From NCBI RefSeq assembly GCF_024611995.1, contig NZ_CP102509.1:8184001-8248000 (forward strand): a DNA stretch of 64,000 nucleotides, read 5' to 3'. The DNA comes from Streptomyces sp. NBC_00162. Its GTDB lineage: Bacteria; Actinomycetota; Actinomycetes; Streptomycetales; Streptomycetaceae. The position numbers and the translations under genes were made by a program. The notes below the pieces were generated by a model, which saw only the letters and a list, made by a program, of their open reading frames with translations, did not search any database and had not been told where the DNA came from. Shown here piece after piece: positions 9,434-17,596 of the stretch. Positions within the stretch are counted from its first letter, which is position 1; every line of letters starts with the position of its first letter.

Positions 9434-9744
9434 CCCCACGGTTAACGTTGCAAGTTTCCTTGATACACGCGGGTGGCGGCGTACGACGAAGGCTGCGGGG
9501 GCAGACCTTGGCGCCCAATCGGGCAATGACCGGTGGCTCTGTTCACGAGAACCTCGCGTCCAAAGCCACTTGGGGGACTCGAGCTTGCGGCCGCTCGACG
9601 CCCGTCATCTCTGTCAAGCGCCTGACCCGTGTGGGCGGGGGCGGGTTCGGAGCGGAACGAGCCCTGGCGAAGGCACCGCCTACCAGCGGCTGAGGTACGC
9701 CGAAGGGCAGTCCGGGTAACCGCGACCCGCCCCATCCGTCCGCG

Positions 9745-10002
9745 CTACGGATTGCAGAAGTCGTCCACCGCTTCCTGGCGGTCCTTCTGTTCCTTTCGCG
9801 CCGCTTTCCAGTTGGCCAGGGCCTGGCCGACCTCGGCCTTCTGGGCCTCGATCGCCGCCGTGTCCGGGGGCTGTGCGGCTTCCAACTCGCCTAGCTTGCG
9901 CTCGGCGTCGTTCAGCTCCTTCAGCTTGCGTTTTGTCTCCAGTTTGGCCTTTGCAAAGGCGTCCTTGGCCTTCTGGCACAGAGTCGCCGCATCGCCCGGC
10001 AT
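9745..10002 (-). CDS. Small coiled-coil protein upstream of the DUF4157 gene
   Basis: ATG at 10002 has a strong AGGAGG seven nt upstream, which decides the start over longer frames. It encodes 85 residues, MPGDAATLCQKAKDAFAKA onward, almost entirely charged amphipathic helix (Lys/Glu/Ala heptads such as KLKELNDAERKLGELEAAQ), ending DRQEAVDDFCNP. One Cys lies near each end. It is co-oriented with the DUF4157 gene about 310 bp downstream, so a chaperone, immunity or adaptor role is conceivable, but nothing in the sequence proves it. I do not recognise the family. Confidence 0.6.
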   Translation of the reverse strand: MPGDAATLCQKAKDAFAKAKLETKRKLKELNDAERKLGELEAAQPPDTAAIEAQKAEVGQALANWKAARKEQKDRQEAVDDFCNP

Positions 10003-10239
10003 CTGTCCTCCTCGGGGAACCCGCTCGACGTACGGAGCTGGATCGGGTGCCGCCCTCGCGCAGTATGAACGGACGCGGCCGCCGCCGTCCCACAAGCTAG
10101 TACTCGTCCCGCTCCAGGCCGTGGAACCCGGCTATGCGCGGGGTGAAGTTGTGCTGTTTGGCGGACACACCCGGGGCCGTGGTGCAGCGGTATGCCGGGA
10201 GCTGTCGGTCCGGTGGCGGTGGCCCGCCGGAAGCCGGGA

Positions 10240-10317
10240 GTCCGCTCCAAGCGCAAGCAGTGGCGCGGCCTGGCCACTCGCTACGACAAGAGCGCGACCA
10301 TCTACCTCGCCCTCGGC
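10240..10317 (+). mobile_element. IS5-type transposase C-terminal remnant
   Basis: The plus frame reads RSKRKQWRGLATRYDKSATI then YLAL, the near-universal C-terminal signature of IS5-family DDE transposases (GLATRYDKxAxxYLA). The rest of the element is absent: upstream sequence has no DDE core, and downstream runs into the end of the next gene. This is a relic only. Confidence 0.65.
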
Positions 10318-10372
10318 GCGCCGCCCGGTGAACGGCCACGCGGCGCGGACGGACGGCGGACGGCGGGAGGCG

Positions 10373-11335
10373 TCAGCGTCGCAGAGCCGTACGGAGCGTG
10401 AGTCCGTGGTTGCGTCGCAGCCGGTACAGCTCCCAGCAGGACAGGGCCGTCACCGTGACAGGGGCGCCGAGGATGAAGGCCACCCGGGCACCCGTCGGGA
10501 CCTGGTGGTAGGCCCCGGTGATCACGTCCAGTAGCGCCATCTCCCACACCAGGACGCAGGCGAGGATCGGCGGCAGCACTTCGTGGATGTCGGCGGTGCG
10601 GAAGACGTGCACCAGCGACAGGCCGATGCCGTAGAGGGCGAAGCCGATCGACCACAGGCACAGCACGGCGATGACGATCTTCCCGGGCATCCCCACGGCA
10701 TCCCGCAGACCCGCCAACTCCGGGGCCATGGCGAGGGCGGCGGTGCCCATGGACATCATGATGGCCAATACCGAGCCGAGCGGGCGCAGGGTCCGACGCA
10801 GGTACACCCGGCGCAGCCCGTCCCGCGCGGCTGCCACGAAGGCGCCGACCACCAGGGGGAAGGTGCAGACGAGTACCAGGACGCTGGACCAGCTCTGGTC
10901 GAGGCGTTCGCTCGCCACGCCCTGGACGTCGGTGGCGCTCGCGACGGCGTTGTAGGTGACCATCAGGCCCACCCAGGCGAGGAGTCCCAGCCCGGTCCGC
11001 CACAACTGGAGCTTGCGGACCTCCCGGTCCTCGACGATCCCGGGGCGCGAGGGCCGGAAGGTCCGCTGGGCGGCGTACAGGGGGTTGTAGAGGCCGCGCA
11101 GGATGTTCCGGGCTCGCGACGGCTCTGCTCGCGGAGGCGGGATCGGCGGGTAGGTCGGCGCGTACGGGTATCCCGGCGGCGGGCCGGGCTGTGCGTACGG
11201 GTATCCCGGCGGCGGGCCGGATTGTGCGTACGGGTATCCCTGCGGGGGGACCGGTGGAGCGTAGGGGTGTCCCTGAGGCGGGTTCGCGGCGCCGCCCGCC
11301 GGGTCACCGTACCCACCGCTGCCGTAACCGCTCAT
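10373..11335 (-). CDS. Proline-rich polytopic membrane protein
   Basis: 320 residues, start ATG 11335. The first ~95 residues are a cytoplasmic Gly/Pro/Tyr head with PPGYPYAQ octapeptide repeats, directly repeated in the DNA around 11160-11250. After a basic stretch come about six hydrophobic segments (TGLGLLAWVGLMVTYNAV, VLVLVCTFPLVVGAFVAAA, LAIMMSMGTAALAM, IVIAVLCLWSIGFALYGIG, ILACVLVWEMALLDVI, VAFILGAPVTVTALSCW). It ends with a basic tail, LYRLRRNHGLTLRTALRR. No enzymatic motif is visible. The octad-repeat head resembles the disordered heads of many actinobacterial membrane proteins. Function unknown. Confidence 0.75.
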   Translation of the reverse strand: MSGYGSGGYGDPAGGAANPPQGHPYAPPVPPQGYPYAQSGPPPGYPYAQPGPPPGYPYAPTYPPIPPPRAEPSRARNILRGLYNPLYAAQRTFRPSRPGIVEDREVRKLQLWRTGLGLLAWVGLMVTYNAVASATDVQGVASERLDQSWSSVLVLVCTFPLVVGAFVAAARDGLRRVYLRRTLRPLGSVLAIMMSMGTAALAMAPELAGLRDAVGMPGKIVIAVLCLWSIGFALYGIGLSLVHVFRTADIHEVLPPILACVLVWEMALLDVITGAYHQVPTGARVAFILGAPVTVTALSCWELYRLRRNHGLTLRTALRR

Positions 11336-11448
11336 GCCACGTACCCCCGATGTCCTGCCCGGTCGAACCCAGGCATCCTAGGCCCTGCCCACCGCGGGGC
11401 CGGTCCGACCCCGTGCGGAGGCCGCCGGTCCCTCCGCCCGGGAGAGGA

Positions 11449-11733
11449 ATGCCGAGTCCCACCGCTGAGGAATGGCAGGAGTTCCGCGGCCACTTCGAAC
11501 GAGGCAAAGTCTCCATCGGCGCATGCGGCCGCGCATTCGACACACCCTGCATAGATCGACCGCATCGCCGAGGCTGAGCGAGAAGGCCCGCTCGGTGGGA
11601 TCGAAGGACTTCAGGTCACCCTGTCACCCTGACCAGCGCTGGGGAGAAGATCGCACAGCTTGACGAAGCGGAGGCCCGCAGGCGCCAAGTGGTCAATCTG
11701 GGCATGCCCACCCTCATTGCCGGAGGCGGCTGA
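11449..11733 (+). pseudogene. Integrase/recombinase C-terminal remnant
   Basis: TAEEWQEFRGHFERGKVSIG then ACGRAFDTPCI matches the C-terminal extension of streptomycete site-specific integrases (EWQEF..HFERRKV.LG.CGRAF.TPCIHEHAC). The Cys-rich stretch is deleted, and the tail resumes in another frame from about 11561 (RIAEAEREGPLGGIEGLQVT, then SAGEKIAQLDE) to TGA 11731-11733. A short direct duplication (TCACCCTG) near 11615-11630 causes a further frame change. It marks an old integration event; no attachment site or tRNA gene is visible. The extreme 3' end overlaps the next gene, so that gene's tail may derive from this relic. Confidence 0.6.
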
Positions 11734-12220
11734 CGTCATGAATCCTGCGAGTACGTGCCGGGGCGAAGGGGATTCCCGAAGCCAGGCCGCGGCGGCCGAC
11801 CATGAGGGACTCGCCGAGGAAGCTCACGCCGATGGAGAGCTGCAGAGGGCGTGCGTTCTCGTGCATGCCCATCTTCACCGCCAGGACACTGAAGCCGGCT
11901 GTGACCGCCAGGGTGCCGATCACGGCGAGGAAGGTGCGGCCCGTGTACCGCTGCCACAGGACGCCTCCCTTGTCGACGAGTTGAACGGTGGCGCCGCGGA
12001 ATGCGCCGAGTGCCGCGCCGAGGGCGGCGCCCGTGATGACCCAGGTGAGGTCGGTGCCGGTCAGATCCGGCATCTTGGCGAGGGACAGGACGCCGATCCC
12101 GGTAAGGATCACCGGGGCCGCGAATAGGTCCCTTGCATTGACCGGTTCACCGATCATCCGTTTGATCACGACCGCGATCACGACCACCGCGATGATCATG
12201 GCGAGCAGCCAGGGGTTCAC
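11714..12220 (-). CDS. DUF1453-type (CcdC-like) membrane protein
   Basis: From GTG 12220 (NPWLLAMIIAVVVIAVVIKR), chosen over ATG 12235 because GGGTGG lies at a good distance and homologues begin MNP. About 168 residues with four hydrophobic segments: the N-terminal one, PVILTGIGVLSLA, WVITGAALGAALGAFRGATV and FLAVIGTLAVTAGFSVLAV. The conserved RMIGEPVNARDLF and LWQRYTGRTF motifs sit between them. The last ~15 residues (PARTRRIHDVSRLRQ) may be read-through into the integrase relic. It is divergent from a TetR gene with a symmetric operator between them, so it is probably that regulator's target. Function of the family is unknown. Confidence 0.7.
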   Translation of the reverse strand: MNPWLLAMIIAVVVIAVVIKRMIGEPVNARDLFAAPVILTGIGVLSLAKMPDLTGTDLTWVITGAALGAALGAFRGATVQLVDKGGVLWQRYTGRTFLAVIGTLAVTAGFSVLAVKMGMHENARPLQLSIGVSFLGESLMVGRRGLASGIPFAPARTRRIHDVSRLRQ

Positions 12221-12238
12221 GCAGATACCACCCATCTT

Positions 12239-12283
12239 TATGGCACGACTGAGCTAAAACGATGTTAGCCCGGTCGTGCTATA
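12239..12283. promoter_or_regulatory. Nested inverted-repeat operator between DUF1453 and TetR genes
   Basis: Outer arms 12239-12249 (TATGGCACGAC) and 12273-12283 (GTCGTGCTATA) are complementary at 10 of 11 positions. Inner arms GCTAA (12253-12257) and TTAGC (12265-12269) share the same centre. The site fills the gap between the two divergent starts, as expected for autoregulation by the TetR protein. Confidence 0.7.
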
Positions 12284-12291
12284 ACAGCAAT

Positions 12292-12909
12292 GTGCCAAAG
12301 ATCGTCGATCCCGTCGCCCGCCGCAGAGCGGTGGCGCAGGCCGTCCTGTCCGTCGCCGCCCGGCAGGGGCTGGAGCATGCGTCGCTGCGCAACGTCGCCG
12401 ATGAAGCCGGACTCGCCATCGGCTCGGTCCGCCACTACTTCGCCGACCACGACGAGTTGATGACCTTCACGATGAGGGAGCTGAGCCAGCGCATCGGCGA
12501 CCGCATCCGCACCCACGCCGAGCGGCTCCTGGCTCCTGACGGCCATACCGACCGCCGGGCCACAACAGAAGAGCTCCTCGCCGAGTTCCTCCCCCTGGAC
12601 GAGGCCCGACGTCAAGAGGCCGCACTCTGGCTCGCCTTCACCTCCGCAGCGCACACCCGCCCCGAACTGCTGCCTTGCGCAGCCGAGATGCAGGCCGACC
12701 TGCACACCCTGATGTCGCGCGTGCTGCACGAAGCCCGGTGCGCCGGCGGGCTGCCGGCCGGCACGGACGTCGAACTGGAAAGCACGCGACTGGCCGCCCT
12801 CCTCGACGGACTCACTCTCCAGGCGACGCTGCTGCCGGACCGCTATCCACCGAAACTGCTCCGGCAGGTACTGCGACGGCACCTGGACGCCCTCAAAGCC
12901 GACAGCTGA
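12292..12909 (+). CDS. TetR/AcrR family regulator
   Basis: 205 residues from GTG 12292 (PKIVDPVARRRAVAQAVLS); an upstream ATG at 12262 lies inside the operator and is unlikely. The N-terminal helix-turn-helix is clear: GLEHASLRNVADEAGLAIGS then VRHYFADHDELM. The C-terminal ligand domain includes LLAEFLPLDEARRQEAALWL and ends LRQVLRRHLDALKADS, a BetI/AcrR-like arrangement. It sits divergently from the DUF1453 membrane protein over a 45-bp symmetric operator, implying autoregulation and control of that gene. The ligand cannot be told from sequence. Confidence 0.88.
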   Translation: MPKIVDPVARRRAVAQAVLSVAARQGLEHASLRNVADEAGLAIGSVRHYFADHDELMTFTMRELSQRIGDRIRTHAERLLAPDGHTDRRATTEELLAEFLPLDEARRQEAALWLAFTSAAHTRPELLPCAAEMQADLHTLMSRVLHEARCAGGLPAGTDVELESTRLAALLDGLTLQATLLPDRYPPKLLRQVLRRHLDALKADS

Positions 12910-13013
12910 CCTCCGGCCAACGCGTTCAGCCCGCGCAACCCTGCCCCCTGTCGGAGGGACAGCCGCATACCCCGGCGAGGTCTTGACGCACCTCCTACGA
13001 CTTTCCCGCCTCG

Positions 13014-13035
13014 GCATCAAGGGCGAGTGAAGACT
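13014..13035 (+). promoter_or_regulatory. 11-bp direct repeat upstream of KimA-like gene
   Basis: GCATCAAGGGC (13014-13024) is followed directly by GAGTGAAGACT (13025-13035), the tandem 11-bp spacing used by OmpR/KdpE-type response regulators. Similar pairs precede kdpB (15054) and the second permease (17479). A TTGACGCACCTC at 12983-12994 also recurs before kdpB at 15013-15024. A KdpE-like operator is inference. Confidence 0.4.
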
Positions 13036-13132
13036 CGAGCGGCGGCCGTATGGATAACGCCAAGAACACTGGTGATCCGGCCATGGCATTCCGACGCTGT
13101 CCTCACTTTGTCCATCGGAGGAACAGCGAAAG

Positions 13133-15016
13133 ATGTCCATAGACATGGGAAAGCCGAGCACAGCAGGACAGGCCCCGGGCACGGAGGAACCTCCTGATAC
13201 CGGCGTACGGACACTGGCGGCAGGGGACCGCCACCGGCTGACCGCCCTCCAGGGACTGGCGGCGCTGTCGCTGGACGCGATGGCGTCCGTGGCGTACGGG
13301 CCGGAGTCGATCGTGCTCGTCCTGTCAGCGGCCGGTGCCTACGGCATGGGCTTCACCCTCCCCGTCACCCTGGCGATCGCCGCGCTCCTCGCGGTGCTGG
13401 TGGCCTCGTACCGGCAGGTGATCGCCGCGTTCCCGGACGGCGGCGGCTCCTACGCCGTCGCCAAACGCCATCTGGGCCGGCGTACGAGTCTGGTCGCCGC
13501 GGCCTCCCTGGTCCTGGACTACGTCCTGAACGTGGCCGTGTCCGTCACGGCCGGCGTGGCCGCCCTGACCTCGGCGTTCCCCGAGCTGTACGGGGAGCGG
13601 GTGTGGATCTGCCTGGGCATCCTGGTTGCGGTCACCGCGGTGAACCTGCGCGGGGTCGTGGAGTCCGCCAGGGCCTTCCTCGTGCCCACCGCTGTGTTCG
13701 TCGGGTCGATCCTGGCGATGGTCGTCGTCGGCCTCTTCCGCGACGGTCCCGTCAGCACCGCCTCCGCTGCGGGGCACGCATCCGCCCTCGGCGAGGGCGC
13801 GACCACCGTCGGCGCGCTCCTGCTGCTGAAGGCCTTCGCCGCCGGCTGTTCGGCACTGACCGGAGTCGAGGCCGTCGCCAACGCCGTGCCCTCCTTCAGG
13901 GCCCCGGCCGCCCGCCGCGCCCAGCGCACCGAGGTCGCCCTCGGCGCGCTCCTGGGCGTGATGCTGATCGGCCTGTCGATCCTCATCGGCCGCTTCCACC
14001 TCCAGCCGGTCGAGGGCGTGACCGTCCTCGCCCAGCTCGCGGACGCATCCTTCGGCCACAACGCCGCCTTCTACGTGGTTCAGTTCGCCACCATGGTGCT
14101 GCTCGCGCTGGCCGCGAACACCTCCTTCGGCGGGCTGCCCGTGCTGATGGGCCTCCTGGCCCGAGACAACCACCTGCCCCACGTCTTCGCGCTCAAGGCC
14201 GACCGCCAGGTCCACCGTCACGGCGTACTCGCCCTGGCCGCCGTCTCCGCCGTCCTGCTGCTGTTCTCCGGCGGCGACACCAACACCCTCGTCCCGCTCT
14301 TCGCCATCGGCGTCTTCATCGGCTTCACCATCTGCCAGGTCGGCATGGTCCGGCACTGGTACGGGGCGCGGCCGCGCGGCTGGCAGCCGAAGGCGGCGCT
14401 GGGCGGCTTCGGCGCCCTGCTGACCGGCGTCTCGGCCGTCGTCGTCACCGCCACCAAGTTCACCGAGGGCGCCTGGCTGATCGTCGTCGCGCTGCCGCTG
14501 CTCGTTCTCGGCTTCGAGAAGATCCACCGCGCGTACACCGAGATCGGTGAACGCCTGGAGCTCGGCCGGATCCCGCAGGCCCCGCAGCGCTCCTGCTCCG
14601 TGGTGGTGGTCCCCGTCTCCGGTCTGTCCCGCCTGACCAGCCAGGCCCTCACCGTCGCTCGCTCACTCGGTGATGAAGTCCTCGCAGTGACCGTCACCCA
14701 CCCGGCCCCCGAGGACCGCCAGACCGCTGAAGCCCTTCGGCGGGACTGGGAGTTGTGGAAGCCCGGGGTCGAACTGATCGAGCTCTCCTCGGAGACCCGC
14801 TCGCTCGGCCGCCCCCTGTCGGCGTACGTGCGGAAGCTCGCGCAGACCCACCCGGATGCCCAGGTGACCGTCCTGATCCCGGAGACCGAACCGGCCCACC
14901 TGTGGCAGCGGCTGCTCCAGAACCAGCGCGGCTCCGTCGTCGCCCACGCGGTCCGCCGCGACACCGACGCCGTGATCTGCAGGCTGCGCTTCCGCATCAC
15001 GGCCGACGCGCGTTGA
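13133..15016 (+). CDS. APC-superfamily permease, KimA-like (putative potassium importer)
   Basis: 627 residues, intact. About twelve hydrophobic segments follow the signature LAALSLDAMASVAYGPES (residues ~43-60), where the first broken helix of KimA/YdaO-type transporters lies. DGGGSYAVAKRHLG follows at ~102. After residue ~480 comes a soluble UspA-like domain (VVVVPVSGLSRLTSQALTVA to VICRLRFRI), also a hallmark of KimA rather than of ordinary amino-acid permeases. In Bacillus, KimA is a c-di-AMP-controlled K+/H+ symporter. The neighbouring kdpB and shared upstream motif support a potassium role here, but the substrate is inferred. A GGAGGAACAGCGAAAG precedes the ATG. Confidence 0.75.
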   Translation: MSIDMGKPSTAGQAPGTEEPPDTGVRTLAAGDRHRLTALQGLAALSLDAMASVAYGPESIVLVLSAAGAYGMGFTLPVTLAIAALLAVLVASYRQVIAAFPDGGGSYAVAKRHLGRRTSLVAAASLVLDYVLNVAVSVTAGVAALTSAFPELYGERVWICLGILVAVTAVNLRGVVESARAFLVPTAVFVGSILAMVVVGLFRDGPVSTASAAGHASALGEGATTVGALLLLKAFAAGCSALTGVEAVANAVPSFRAPAARRAQRTEVALGALLGVMLIGLSILIGRFHLQPVEGVTVLAQLADASFGHNAAFYVVQFATMVLLALAANTSFGGLPVLMGLLARDNHLPHVFALKADRQVHRHGVLALAAVSAVLLLFSGGDTNTLVPLFAIGVFIGFTICQVGMVRHWYGARPRGWQPKAALGGFGALLTGVSAVVVTATKFTEGAWLIVVALPLLVLGFEKIHRAYTEIGERLELGRIPQAPQRSCSVVVVPVSGLSRLTSQALTVARSLGDEVLAVTVTHPAPEDRQTAEALRRDWELWKPGVELIELSSETRSLGRPLSAYVRKLAQTHPDAQVTVLIPETEPAHLWQRLLQNQRGSVVAHAVRRDTDAVICRLRFRITADAR

Positions 15017-15053
15017 CGCACCTCTGACGACGGCTTGACGCGTCCCGTACGCC

Positions 15054-15075
15054 GCCGTCAAGAGGGTGCCAATTC
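15054..15075 (+). promoter_or_regulatory. 11-bp direct repeat upstream of kdpB
   Basis: GCCGTCAAGAG (15054-15064) and GGTGCCAATTC (15065-15075) form the same type of 11-bp-spaced pair as at 13014 and 17479; the second half is degenerate. It lies 41 bp after the shared TTGACGCACCTC at 15013, versus 31 bp at the first gene: a difference of about one helical turn. Confidence 0.35.
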
Positions 15076-15128
15076 CCGTGTCCGCATGGGCACTTCCTGC
15101 GGAACGGGCAGTAGTTTCCTGCCTGTTG

Positions 15129-15195
15129 CGCCGCCGGGGACCTCGAGTACTCACATGACGGCCGAGGGGGTCCATGGAGACAGTCCCCGGCGGCG
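15129..15195 (+). promoter_or_regulatory. Long stem-loop in the kdpB leader
   Basis: CGCCGCCGGGGAC at 15129-15141 is perfectly complementary to 15183-15195, giving a 13-bp GC-rich stem with a 41-nt loop, ending 75 nt before the proposed kdpB start. It lies in the 5' untranslated region and could act as a transcript-level control element. I looked for the c-di-AMP (ydaO) riboswitch core and did not find it. Confidence 0.4.
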
Positions 15196-15269
15196 ACACC
15201 TCTCTCCCGCGTCCTGGCCACGAGCTGCCAGGACTGCCACGCCTCCGAACCCATCCAGAAGGTCGCTTC

Positions 15270-17420
15270 ATGCCTCCCGCCGCCGCGCAGCACGTTCCTC
15301 CGGGTCTCGGGACCCCTCCGCGGACTCCGGTCAACCGACCGTCCAGGAAACGATCCGGCCAGGTGAACATGGTGGACCCCGAGCTCCTCGCCGCCTCTGC
15401 ACGGGAGGCCGTCGGCAAGCTCCACCCGCGCGAACTGGTGAAGAAGCCGGTGCTGTTCGTCGTCGCCGTCGGATCCGTGCTGACCACGCTCTCGGCGCTC
15501 ATCCACCCGTCGGTGTTCACCTGGGTGATCAGCGTCTGGCTCTGGCTGACGGTCCTCTTCGCCAACCTTGCCGAGGCCGTTGCCGAGGGCAGAGGCCGAG
15601 CCCAGGCCGAATCGCTGCGCAAGGCGCGTACGGACACGGTCGCGGTGCGGCTGAACCACTGGACGTACGGCGCGAACCTGCGCCGCGCGGAGACCGAGGT
15701 CGTCACGCCGGCCGAACTCCAGCCGTTCGACTTCGTCCTCGTCGAGGCCGGCGAGCCGATCCCGGCCGACGGTGATGTGGTCGACGGGGCCGCGATGGTG
15801 GACGAGTCGGCCGTCACCGGCGAATCGGCCCCCGTGCTGCGGGAGTCGGGCGGCGACCGGTCCGGGGTCACCGCCGGAACGACCGTGCTCTCCGACTCGA
15901 TCGTCGTACGGGTCACCTCGCGTCCGGGGAACAGCTTCATCGACCGCATGATCGCCCTGGTCGAGGGCGCCACCAGGCGGAAGACCCCGAACGAGATCGG
16001 GCTGAACATCCTGCTGGCCGCGCTGACCGTCATCTTCATCCTGGTGGTCGTCGCCATCCAGCCGATGGCCGCCTACGCGCACGCCGCACAATCCACGACC
16101 GTCCTGGTTGCCCTCCTCGTCACCCTCATCCCCACCACGATCGGCGCCCTCCTGTCGGCGATCGGCATCGCGGGCATGGACCGGCTCGTCCAGCGCAATG
16201 TCATCGCCATGAGCGGACGCGCCGTCGAGGCGGCCGGAGACGTGAACACCCTGCTGCTCGACAAGACCGGCACCATCACCCTCGGCAACCGCGAGGCCGA
16301 GGCCTTCATCCCGCTGCCCGGCGTGGACCACATCAAGCTGGCGGACGCCGCCCAGCTGTCCTCGCTCGCGGACGAGACGCCCGAAGGCCGGTCCGTCGTC
16401 GCCCTCGCCCAGCAGTACGGACTGCAGCCGGCCGCCGCGGAGGACCTCGGCAATCCGCGGTTCACCGAGTTCAGCGCCCGGACCCGGATGAGCGGCGTCA
16501 ACCTGAGCTGGCCCAACGGCGCCGGCTGCGCCATCCGCAAGGGCGCGACGGCTCAGGTCTGCGACTGGGTGACGATGCGCGGGGGGACCGTACCGCCGGA
16601 AGCAGCGGCGTGGTCGGCCACCGTGTCGGAGTCCGGGGGCACGCCTCTGCTGGTGGCGGTCCACGACTGGGACGGCCCGAGGGTGCTCGGGATCATCCAT
16701 CTCAAGGACGTGGTCAAGGAGGGCATCCGGGAGCGCTTCGCGGAGCTGCGCAGCATGGGGATCCGTACGGTCATGGTGACCGGAGACAACGAGCTGACGG
16801 CCCGCGCCATCGCCGCCGAGGCCGGCGTCGACGAGTACCTGGCGGAAGCCACCCCCGAGGACAAGCTGGCCCTCATCAAGCGGGAGCAGGCGGGCGGCAA
16901 GCTCGTCGCAATGACCGGCGACGGCACCAATGACGCCCCGGCCCTCGCGCAGGCGGACGTCGGTGTCGCGATGAACACCGGTACCTCGGCCGCCAAGGAG
17001 GCCGGGAACATGGTGGACCTGGACTCCAACCCCACCAAGCTCATCGAGATCGTCGAGATCGGCAAGCAGCTCCTGATCACCCGGGGCGCGCTGACGACCT
17101 TCTCCATCGCCAACGACGTCGCGAAGTACTTCGCGATCATCCCGGCCATGTTCACCGCGGCCTACCCGGGACTCGAATCCCTCAACATCATGGGCCTGAG
17201 CAGCCCGACCTCGGCCATCACCTCGGCGATCATCTTCAACGCCCTGATCATCGTGGCCCTGATCCCGCTCGCCCTGCGCGGCGTCCGCTACAAGCCGGCC
17301 TCCGCGCACGACCTGCTGCGCCGCAACCTCGGCGTCTACGGCCTCGGCGGCCTGATCCTGCCGTTCGTCGGCATCAAGCTCATCGACCTGCTGGTGTCCA
17401 CCGTCCCCGGCCTCGGCTGA
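15270..17420 (+). CDS. kdpB: KdpB, potassium-transporting P-type ATPase subunit B (orphan)
   Basis: 716 residues from ATG 15270, which has AAGG eight nt upstream (an ATG at 15174 would add an untypical Arg/Pro stretch). P-type ATPase hallmarks are all present: TGES at residues 183-186, the phosphorylated Asp 331 in [13 protein letters not shown], a nucleotide-binding domain, and [20 protein letters not shown]. KdpB-specific parts are present too, including [20 protein letters not shown] at the start and [20 protein letters not shown] near the end. In the canonical complex KdpB drives K+ uptake through KdpA with KdpC. Neither kdpA nor kdpC is here: the flanking genes are two APC permeases. The gene looks intact and functional as a P-type ATPase. 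Confidence 0.93.
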   Translation: MPPAAAQHVPPGLGTPPRTPVNRPSRKRSGQVNMVDPELLAASAREAVGKLHPRELVKKPVLFVVAVGSVLTTLSALIHPSVFTWVISVWLWLTVLFANLAEAVAEGRGRAQAESLRKARTDTVAVRLNHWTYGANLRRAETEVVTPAELQPFDFVLVEAGEPIPADGDVVDGAAMVDESAVTGESAPVLRESGGDRSGVTAGTTVLSDSIVVRVTSRPGNSFIDRMIALVEGATRRKTPNEIGLNILLAALTVIFILVVVAIQPMAAYAHAAQSTTVLVALLVTLIPTTIGALLSAIGIAGMDRLVQRNVIAMSGRAVEAAGDVNTLLLDKTGTITLGNREAEAFIPLPGVDHIKLADAAQLSSLADETPEGRSVVALAQQYGLQPAAAEDLGNPRFTEFSARTRMSGVNLSWPNGAGCAIRKGATAQVCDWVTMRGGTVPPEAAAWSATVSESGGTPLLVAVHDWDGPRVLGIIHLKDVVKEGIRERFAELRSMGIRTVMVTGDNELTARAIAAEAGVDEYLAEATPEDKLALIKREQAGGKLVAMTGDGTNDAPALAQADVGVAMNTGTSAAKEAGNMVDLDSNPTKLIEIVEIGKQLLITRGALTTFSIANDVAKYFAIIPAMFTAAYPGLESLNIMGLSSPTSAITSAIIFNALIIVALIPLALRGVRYKPASAHDLLRRNLGVYGLGGLILPFVGIKLIDLLVSTVPGLG

Positions 17421-17478
17421 ACTTCCTGTCCTCCGAATTGAGCGTGAGTGCCTTCACTACGCCACAGGTGGCCTGTAT

Positions 17479-17500
17479 GCGTTAAGGACGCGTCAGGATT
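17479..17500 (+). promoter_or_regulatory. 11-bp direct repeat upstream of second permease
   Basis: GCGTTAAGGAC (17479-17489) is followed by GCGTCAGGATT (17490-17500): the clearest of the three tandem pairs, with GCGT-A-GGA shared between halves. The consensus across sites is roughly GCRTYAAGGNC. It lies 97 bp before the next ATG. Confidence 0.45.
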
Positions 17501-17596
17501 TGTTGCCTCGCGTGCATGAGTGATCAGTCTGCGTACGCTTGCTCAGCCGTCGATGCCGATGGCTGAATCTTTTCCGTACGACAGGAGCTCCCCACG

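Noticed and set aside
12910..13132. ydaO (c-di-AMP) riboswitch before the KimA-like gene
   Set aside because: The conserved GGGAACC and GGGGUGAAUCC-type cores are not present; only the direct repeat was supported.
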